Shown here: one piece after another, positions 58,475-64,000 of the stretch
Layout of the letters: every line of letters begins with the position of its first letter
How positions within the stretch are numbered: the first letter of the stretch is position 1
DNA from: Butyrivibrio sp. WCD3002
GTDB taxonomy: Bacteria > Bacillota > Clostridia > Lachnospirales > Lachnospiraceae
Direction of reading: 5' to 3'
Assembly (NCBI RefSeq): GCF_000424265.1
Contig: NZ_AUJO01000016.1
Coordinates: 41,411 to 105,410, forward strand
DNA length: 64,000 bases
Position numbers and translations under genes: made by a program
Notes under the pieces: generated by a model
What the model saw: the letters and a program-made list of their open reading frames with translations, nothing else
Told to the model about the DNA's origin: nothing
Databases searched by the model: none

Positions 58475-59509
58475 TCACCCTTCAATCTTAAGCCTCTTCC
58501 ACGCTTTCGAAATAGTCCTCGTCTTATCCTTCTTAGGCTTTGTGAATTTCAGTGCTCCTGATGAAATTTTGCCGGTTACAGACTGGCGGCAGTCAGTGCA
58601 AAGAATTACTACCCTTCCGGTTTTCTGAGTAAGCTTATAATAGTATTTCTTTTTGTCATGCTTTTTGGAAAAAGGTGCTGTTTTCCCGGTGACCGTCTGC
58701 TTTTGTCTGCCACATACCTTGCAGGTACGTGACTGGGTAAGCTTCAAAACCTTACCATTAATCTGGGCTGATTCGATGGACCAGTTACCATATTTGTGCT
58801 TTCCTGTTGGTGCGATGGCTTCCGACTTTGTACCTCCGCACATGCTGCAGGTCCCGGTCTTCACCCCTGCATCAGCACAGGTAGCTGCCGTTGTAGTAGC
58901 CCATTTATAGCGATGATCTATTGTACTTCCCTCGCGCTCTGTGGTGGTGATACCGCACAGACTACATTCCTTTTCAATAAGCTTTGGTGATCTGCAGGTA
59001 GCAGCTGTAGTTTTCCTTTTGACCATTCTATGGCCCTTGGCAGGAATAGCCTTGGATTCTCCCTCTGCATCGCAGTACTTACAAATCTGCTGCTTTAATC
59101 CTTCCTCCTCGCAAGTCGGATCCTTTGTGGTAGTCCATAAAAAGACATGCTTTTTTCTGGGTATATCCTCTGTTTCCAGCACCTCACTGCAATTCTTGCA
59201 GATATAGGACTTAACACCCTCAGCGCTGCAGGTGGCATCCTGTGTTTTCTCCCATTTTCCCTTATGCTCTGTTTTGTCTATAGCCTCTGTCTCCAAGACC
59301 TTTTCGCAGTCCTGGCATATTCTTACCCTTTTACCTTCTTTACTGCAGGTTGGCTTGATAAGCTCTACCCATTCATATACTTCATGCCCGCAGCTTTCTG
59401 CATGTACCGTGGAAGCCGGCATTACAGGGGCAAAGAAAAAAATTGCTCCAGAAATGCAGGCAGCTACGGCCACACGCTTTAAAACGCAGGCTACTCTTTT
59501 AATATTCAT
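58475..59509 (-). CDS. Secreted protein with tandem Cys-pair repeats
   Basis: The product has 344 residues. A signal peptide covers residues 1-37 ('MPASTVHAES'). Residues 39-290 hold about six repeats built on 'W..T..ATC...G.....C..C' plus a following His (for example 'KPTCSKEGKRVRICQDCEKV', 'DATCSAEGVKSYICKNCSEV', 'DPTCEEEGLKQQICKYCDAE', 'AATCADAGVKTGTCSMCGGT'). Each unit could bind zinc or form disulphides. The C-terminus is Lys-rich. Similar repeat proteins occur on clostridial cell surfaces, with unknown roles. Confidence 0.82.
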   Translation of the reverse strand: MNIKRVACVLKRVAVAACISGAIFFFAPVMPASTVHAESCGHEVYEWVELIKPTCSKEGKRVRICQDCEKVLETEAIDKTEHKGKWEKTQDATCSAEGVKSYICKNCSEVLETEDIPRKKHVFLWTTTKDPTCEEEGLKQQICKYCDAEGESKAIPAKGHRMVKRKTTAATCRSPKLIEKECSLCGITTTEREGSTIDHRYKWATTTAATCADAGVKTGTCSMCGGTKSEAIAPTGKHKYGNWSIESAQINGKVLKLTQSRTCKVCGRQKQTVTGKTAPFSKKHDKKKYYYKLTQKTGRVVILCTDCRQSVTGKISSGALKFTKPKKDKTRTISKAWKRLKIEG

Positions 59510-59645
59510 TTAAAATAATCCTCCTGTTTTATTATTGTAATTAAATAATCCCGGGATTTTTCTGCCGCTTGTATAGTGGCAGATAACGTCAAGAAATGAC
59601 GCAATAAAAAAGATATCACCTTGGCACAGGCAAGGCAATACCTTT

Positions 59646-59692
59646 TAAGAAAACCTTAAGAATATATGGAAAACATAAGAAAATCTTAAGAA
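59646..59692 (-). promoter_or_regulatory. Paired 11-bp direct repeats upstream of the Cys-repeat gene
   Basis: On the minus strand TTCTTA occurs at plus-strand positions 59692-59687, 59681-59676, 59662-59657 and 59651-59646. This is two pairs, each with an 11-bp period, the spacing typical of OmpR/PhoB-type response regulators. They lie about 140-180 bp before the Cys-repeat gene. Confidence 0.45.
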
Positions 59693-59718
59693 TCGCGCTG
59701 TAGAAAACAGCATTACAA

Positions 59719-60015
59719 TCAGCCGGCCATAAGCCTACTTATTGCATCCATACGAATTCCGGTCTCTTCTTCAAGCTCTCTTGAAGCCGTCTCCTCAATC
59801 TTTTCTCCCTGCTGTGTAAAACCGCCGGGAAGTGCCCATTTTCCGATATAGGGATGATTTCCTCTTCTGATAAGAAGAATCTTTCTTGCGCCTTCACTTT
59901 TGGTAATTATGCAGATATCCGCTGTAAGTGAAGGCTTCTTCCACTTATCCGGATTATAATCCTTTAAATACTCCTCTTCTGTAAGTCCGTTTTTATCTCT
60001 TAAAATCTCACTCAT
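59719..60015 (-). CDS. Truncated Nudix hydrolase
   Basis: The product has 98 residues. The Nudix box is complete: 'GGFTQQGEKIEETASRELEE' and then 'ETGI'. An N-terminal part 'KPSLTADICIITKSEGARKI' is typical of NrtR/ADP-ribose-pyrophosphatase-like proteins. The frame stops 10 residues after the box ('RMDAISRLMAG'), whereas related proteins continue for 60-130 residues. The second half of the fold is therefore missing and the gene is probably non-functional. The ATG at 60015 is about 10 nt from GGA; a TTG at 60042 is the alternative. The 275-bp gap to the chemoreceptor gene shows no clear gene. Confidence 0.7.
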   Translation of the reverse strand: MSEILRDKNGLTEEEYLKDYNPDKWKKPSLTADICIITKSEGARKILLIRRGNHPYIGKWALPGGFTQQGEKIEETASRELEEETGIRMDAISRLMAG

Positions 60016-60290
60016 AACTTCATAATCCTTTCCCGGAGGCAATCTCTTTCTTACCTCACATTTTCCATTCTACCACTTGAAAACCAATCTCAAAATCCCC
60101 ATAAGTCATGCAAAGCCAATCACGTTCACAAAATTCCGCCACTTATTAAATATTTTTCCATTATTTTATATTTAATACAGAAATCATTAAAATTACGATT
60201 ACTTTTGTTTTTTATAATATATAGAGTGGCTATTATGCCCATTAACCAACATGAAACTCAACACACAAACTAATAGGAGGTTATAACAAG

Positions 60291-62375
60291 ATGGGTGCAA
60301 ATGAAAACAACAACGCAGGCGCCAAGGCAAAAGCAGCCCCAAAGCCAATAAGTCTGAAACTGTCAATTATATTTGTAATACTACTCATACTCAGTATTCT
60401 TGTGGCAGAGCTTATGGTTCTGGCCTTTGGATACGGAATGGTAAAAGACCTGATAGATACATCTTTGAAAAATGAGGTTGCAGCAGATGCAGGTCAGATA
60501 AACAGAGAGCTGTCTTCCACTTTCTATTATCTTAACGGTGTTGCCGATGCCGTTGAACAAAATGAGTATGACAGCAACGATGAGATCATGGCATATATGC
60601 TCGGTACCGTTGGCAGATACGGCATGATCCCGACCGGCGCATACCTTGCTCTTGAAGACGGAACCTTCCTCTTCCCCAGTGCTCCTGATTTTACCATGGA
60701 GAACATCACTGAAAAGGCATGGTATAAAGAGGCCGTAAGCTACGACAACAGCTGGTTCTATTACTATGATGTCCCTTATTTTGATGAAGTAACCGGTGAT
60801 CTGTGTGCTACAGTTATCAGACATGTACATCTAAAGGACGGTCGCGAAGGATGCTTTGCAGCAGATCTTATGATGGCCGGTGCTCAGGAAGAGCTCAATG
60901 GCATACAGCTCTATGAAACAGGTGGAGCAATGATGATAACAGAGCAGGGACTGGTTCTGACATACAAAGATGACCCAAGTGTATGTGGAAAGAACATCTC
61001 TGAAATCTCCGATAATCCGTTCCTTACAGCCATGGGTGAATTCGCTGCAAGCGAATCAGGAAAAGAAGAATCCGAGGTTCAGTCTCTCAAGGCAGGATCC
61101 AATAAATACTATGTAGTATCCTCCATTGTAAGCGGAACGAACTGGCGCGTAATCATCTATGCCAAGTCAAATGAAGTTCTCGCCACCCTTACAAGACTCA
61201 TTCTCGTTCTGTTATGCGTAACCGTAATATCAGTAATCGTTGTAATATTCATCATTTCAAGAGTTCTCCACGGAATGATCAAAAAGCCTGTTACATCTCT
61301 TACAGATAACATTGAAAAGATTTCAGGCGGTGATTTCACAGTGGATATCACCTCAAACGGAAACGACGAAATTGCTTACATGAACAGAGCAATGGGCGAT
61401 TTCATCCATGGAATGAGATCATCACTTGGTGAGATAAAAGATGTTTCCGGAAGGCTCCTTGGAGATGCACAGACCTCCAAGAGCACCGCAGAAGATCTTG
61501 AGGATGCAGCAAATAACCAGTCTGCAAGCATGACTCAGATTCGCGAAAACATTGAAAACATGGCTGATGCCGTTAACGAGGTTGCTGAAAATGCAACTAT
61601 TCTGGCTCAGACCGTTGCAAGCGTAACAGATCAGGAGCATCAGATAGAAGAGGCCATGAACGACCTGGTTGTAAAGGCAGACAGCGGACAGCATGATATG
61701 GCAACCGTTGCAGGCGGGATGAACAATATCGTTGAATCCATGAAAGATATGGCTGAAGCCGTTGAAAGCGTTGATGATGCAGCCGAGAAGATCACACAGA
61801 TAATTGATCTCATCAACTCCATTTCTTCACAGACAAACCTTCTTTCACTCAATGCTTCAATTGAGGCAGCAAGAGCAGGTGAGATGGGTAAAGGCTTCGC
61901 GGTAGTAGCTTCCGAGATAGGAGCTCTCGCACAGAACTCAGCCAATGCAACAAACCAGATTGCTGAGATCATCAAAGAAATGTCCGCAAGAGTAAAGATG
62001 CTCTCAGAAAAATCTCAGTCCAATACAGAGCTTATCAACAACAGTGCTGAGACAGTCAATACCGCAGCAACCACCTTCAAAGAAATCACTATGGAACTTT
62101 CAGAAGCAAATGCTACACTTACCGAAATGGCAGGTCAGATGCAGAAGGTTAACGATGTTGCCACTAACATGGCATCTGTATCCGAAGAGCAGTCAGCATC
62201 AACTCAGGAAATCGCAGACAACGTAGAACGTGTTACAGAAGCAGCTAAAGGCGTTGCAACTTCTTCAGAGCTGGTTGCTAATGCAGCTTCCTCCGTATCG
62301 GATGCAGTTGATACCATCAATGATAACCTTGAGAAGTTCACCATTAGACAATATGTAATGACCTCCATTTTGTAG
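60291..62375 (+). CDS. Methyl-accepting chemotaxis protein, C-terminus altered by an IS
   Basis: The product has 694 residues. TM1 (23-48), a dCache-type extracytoplasmic sensor ('[21 protein letters not shown]'; '[19 protein letters not shown]'), TM2 (about 301-324), HAMP ('[20 protein letters not shown]'), and a signalling domain with the conserved tip '[20 protein letters not shown]' and '[19 protein letters not shown]'. It senses a small ligand and controls flagellar rotation. AGGAGG lies about 10 nt before the ATG. The last residues 'QYVMTSIL' are encoded inside the left end of the IS, so the native C-terminus is lost; the signalling part is intact. Confidence 0.93.
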   Translation: MGANENNNAGAKAKAAPKPISLKLSIIFVILLILSILVAELMVLAFGYGMVKDLIDTSLKNEVAADAGQINRELSSTFYYLNGVADAVEQNEYDSNDEIMAYMLGTVGRYGMIPTGAYLALEDGTFLFPSAPDFTMENITEKAWYKEAVSYDNSWFYYYDVPYFDEVTGDLCATVIRHVHLKDGREGCFAADLMMAGAQEELNGIQLYETGGAMMITEQGLVLTYKDDPSVCGKNISEISDNPFLTAMGEFAASESGKEESEVQSLKAGSNKYYVVSSIVSGTNWRVIIYAKSNEVLATLTRLILVLLCVTVISVIVVIFIISRVLHGMIKKPVTSLTDNIEKISGGDFTVDITSNGNDEIAYMNRAMGDFIHGMRSSLGEIKDVSGRLLGDAQTSKSTAEDLEDAANNQSASMTQIRENIENMADAVNEVAENATILAQTVASVTDQEHQIEEAMNDLVVKADSGQHDMATVAGGMNNIVESMKDMAEAVESVDDAAEKITQIIDLINSISSQTNLLSLNASIEAARAGEMGKGFAVVASEIGALAQNSANATNQIAEIIKEMSARVKMLSEKSQSNTELINNSAETVNTAATTFKEITMELSEANATLTEMAGQMQKVNDVATNMASVSEEQSASTQEIADNVERVTEAAKGVATSSELVANAASSVSDAVDTINDNLEKFTIRQYVMTSIL

Positions 62376-62453
62376 CAACGTGGATTTACCTGTATACTAT
62401 AGTTGCTAAAACAAATGGTAACAGGGATTACCGCATACAAAAGGAGGTCACAA

Positions 62454-63572
62454 ATGAATAATACCACAGTTTACGTAGGAATGGATGTCCACAAAGAAAG
62501 TTTTACACTTTGTGCTTATACTCTGGAGAAAGAGAAAGGCTCCTATTCCAGAAGAACACCCGCAGATTATAAGGAAGTCCTGAAGTATCTGGAATTCCTT
62601 CGCACCGTCTACGGAAACGATACTATCTTCGTATGCGGTTATGAGGCGGGCTGCCTCGGTTACACCTTATATCACCAGTTGACCGATCATCATGTCGACT
62701 GTGTGATCCTTGCTCCTACCACGATGCTGGAGCAACGTAGCAAAAAGAGGATCAAGACGGATAAGCGTGATGCTGAGATCATAGGAAAATGCCTTGCCCA
62801 GCACAACTACAGTCCGGTACATGTTCCTACCGCATCTGACGAGGAAGTAAAAGAATTCCTCCGTATGCGCGATGATCATAAACTCGCACTTAAAAAGGTC
62901 AAGCAGCAGATCCTGGCATTCTGTCTAAGGCATGATTACCGATATGACGGAAACAGCCATTGGACGGCAACTCATATAAACTGGCTCAAGTCATTAACCC
63001 CTGAGGCTCTTTACAAAGAGATCCTCGATGAGTATCTGCTGACATATATTACCTTAAGCGATAAACTCGAACGTCTTGATAAAAGGATCGAAGAGCTTGC
63101 TGCAAAGGATGAATACAAAGAGGCTGTCAGGAAACTTTGTTGTTTCATCGGTGTGAAGACACATACAGCATTATCCGTCATTGTTGAGGTGGGCGACTTC
63201 AAACGCTTTGCTTCTGCAGAAAAGTTTGCCTCGTATATTGGGCTTGTTCCCGGCGAAGATTCAAGCGGTGACGATCAAACGAGGCTGGGCATTACAAAGG
63301 CCGGAAACCGGCATGTACGCATGCTCCTGACGGAGGCTTCTCAGTGCTATTCAAGAGGACAGATAGGTTATAAATCAAAAGCCTTGAAGGCGCGTCAGGA
63401 TGGAAATACTCCACAGGTCATCGCCTATGCCGATAAGGCTAACGAGCGCCTGAGACGCAGGTACTATAAAATGGTTCTCAGTAAGTGCAAGAAACATAAC
63501 GTTGCAAAAACTGCCATCGCAAGAGAACTCGCGTGCTTTATGTGGGGCATGATGACCGATAACATAGCCTGA
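62454..63572 (+). CDS. IS110-family transposase (DEDD recombinase)
   Basis: The product has 372 residues. The N-terminal RuvC-like domain has 'VYVGMDVHKESFTLCAY' (first Asp), 'FVCGYEAGCLGYTLYHQL' (Glu) and 'RIKTDKRDAEIIGKCLAQH' (DxxD). The C-terminal Tnp_20 domain has 'FIGVKTHTALSVIVEVGDF', 'FASYIGLVPGEDSSGDDQTR' and 'GNRHVRMLLTEASQ' with the catalytic Ser. The enzyme inserts and excises the IS, guided by an RNA in this family. The ATG at 62454 has AGGAGG six nt upstream; the frame is open 17 codons further. Confidence 0.96.
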   Translation: MNNTTVYVGMDVHKESFTLCAYTLEKEKGSYSRRTPADYKEVLKYLEFLRTVYGNDTIFVCGYEAGCLGYTLYHQLTDHHVDCVILAPTTMLEQRSKKRIKTDKRDAEIIGKCLAQHNYSPVHVPTASDEEVKEFLRMRDDHKLALKKVKQQILAFCLRHDYRYDGNSHWTATHINWLKSLTPEALYKEILDEYLLTYITLSDKLERLDKRIEELAAKDEYKEAVRKLCCFIGVKTHTALSVIVEVGDFKRFASAEKFASYIGLVPGEDSSGDDQTRLGITKAGNRHVRMLLTEASQCYSRGQIGYKSKALKARQDGNTPQVIAYADKANERLRRRYYKMVLSKCKKHNVAKTAIARELACFMWGMMTDNIA

Positions 63573-63977
63573 TGAGGTATAACATCGTACTGCTGATATC
63601 AAGGCCAAACCGCCTGTGGCGGTGCTACGCAGCCTTGACATCATCATCCCGCTGTTATAGTGGGTGATCAAGCAGATGTAAGATGGCTTATGCCATTTAC
63701 ATCTGGCAAGAACCAAGTAACAACTGAAGGCATCTTGAAAGGGCTTCGGCCATTTCAAGGTTCGAGCTATCTACGATTTAACTATGCCGGCACAGAGTGA
63801 TCTGTGATCCACGCTTTTAGACGGTAGAGCTCACGGCGGACCATTGACCTGTCGGTAACCAATCCACGTATATCAGAGTGGCCAATGCCGGGAACTGATA
63901 CCCCGAGGCTCTTTCCGGATGTCTTTAGTAACAATTAAATAAGTTTGTGGTGACTCCCTGTAAGTTTTCTCTTGACA
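63573..63977 (+). ncRNA. Noncoding right end of the IS with candidate guide (seek/bridge) RNA
   Basis: This 405-bp stretch has no ORF. It contains strong hairpins: CCGCC-TGT-GGCGG (63610-63622), AGATGTAA...TTACATCT (63674-63703, with an inner ATGGC/GCCAT stem) and CTTGAAA-GGGC-TTCG-GCC-TTTCAAG (63734-63759). In IS1111 elements the RNA that selects the target is encoded 3' of the transposase, so it is expected here. The exact ends of the RNA cannot be set by eye. Confidence 0.6.
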
Positions 63978-64000
63978 GGAGGTCATTACATATCAGTTAA

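Larger units (their letters stand above)
62351..63993 (+). mobile_element. IS110-family element, IS1111-like, complete
   Basis: Inverted repeats of 16 bp, ATATGTAATGACCTCC (62351-62366) and its complement GGAGGTCATTACATAT (63978-63993), enclose a DEDD transposase gene and about 400 bp of 3' noncoding DNA. IRs at or near the ends and a long right-hand noncoding part are features of the IS1111 subgroup. The true boundaries may lie a few bp outside the repeats. The element sits in the last codons of the chemoreceptor gene. Confidence 0.85.

Noticed and set aside
1..64000. tRNA, rRNA or prophage structural genes
   Set aside because: None recognised. No clover-leaf ends, rRNA-like segments or phage morphogenesis proteins were seen.

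Overview
The window looks like chromosome from a motile, low-to-moderate-GC Firmicute, most likely a rumen or gut Lachnospiraceae (Butyrivibrio-like). The reasons are strong AGGAGG ribosome binding sites, Gram-positive style leader peptides and lipoboxes, a FliD-like flagellar protein, a dCache chemoreceptor, VanZ, SfsA, and LicD/teichoic-type surface chemistry. The genus is inference, because no rRNA or tRNA gene is present to fix it. Nearly all genes lie on the minus strand.

Layout. 0.2-7 kb: a FliD-like capping protein (+), then UDP-galactopyranose mutase, a small Cro/CI-type regulator, a glycosyltransferase/methyltransferase fusion that ends early, and an acidic secreted protein. 7.2-25.9 kb: a large surface-glycan modification locus read on the minus strand. 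Its distal part looks like a CDP-alditol pathway (Zn dehydrogenase, IspD/TarI-like cytidylyltransferase, pentulose-phosphate epimerase, HAD, SIS isomerase, fused nucleotidyltransferase-kinase). Its proximal part has an AMP-forming adenylation enzyme, a stand-alone carrier protein, a BCCT transporter with an altered substrate box, a beta-propeller, a TagD-like cytidylyltransferase, DUF1919, LicD, a radical SAM enzyme and an aldo/keto reductase. Five of these enzymes carry a similar N-terminal Rossmann-like segment. A JAMM peptidase cassette with its own terminator splits the locus. 26-28 kb: two secreted or anchored proteins behind a potentially structured leader.

28-45 kb is accessory. It holds three HipA-like kinases. 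Each sits next to a partner protein, and the three partners share a domain of about 100 residues joined to three unrelated DNA-binding domains. It also holds a Uma2-type protein with its own HTH and operator-like repeats, Fic, broken AAC(3) fragments, a candidate type I toxin/antisense RNA locus, and an orphan NADAR-type antitoxin beside a truncated DarT1. Housekeeping or surface genes (LacI regulator, SGNH/SH3, VanZ, HAD phosphatase, lipoprotein, SfsA) lie between them.

45.7-55 kb is a complete Wzx/Wzy-type polysaccharide operon (FkbM, GT2, Stealth, GT4, Wzy, Wzx, GT, TupA-type ATP-grasp, DUF1919). It is followed by a DarG-DarT ADP-ribosylation toxin-antitoxin pair at 55.4-57.2 kb. The polysaccharide operon and the DarG-DarT operon each begin with a near-identical 160-bp promoter-leader. 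This leader has the same -35/-10, the same hairpins and an ops-like GC-rich end about 90 nt before the start codon. I consider this the most interesting arrangement in the window.

57.5-64 kb: a small ORF, an XRE-DUF4160-like regulator, a Cys-rich repeat secreted protein, a truncated Nudix protein and a chemoreceptor. The last codons of the chemoreceptor are overwritten by a complete IS110/IS1111-type element with 16-bp inverted repeats and a long structured 3' noncoding part.
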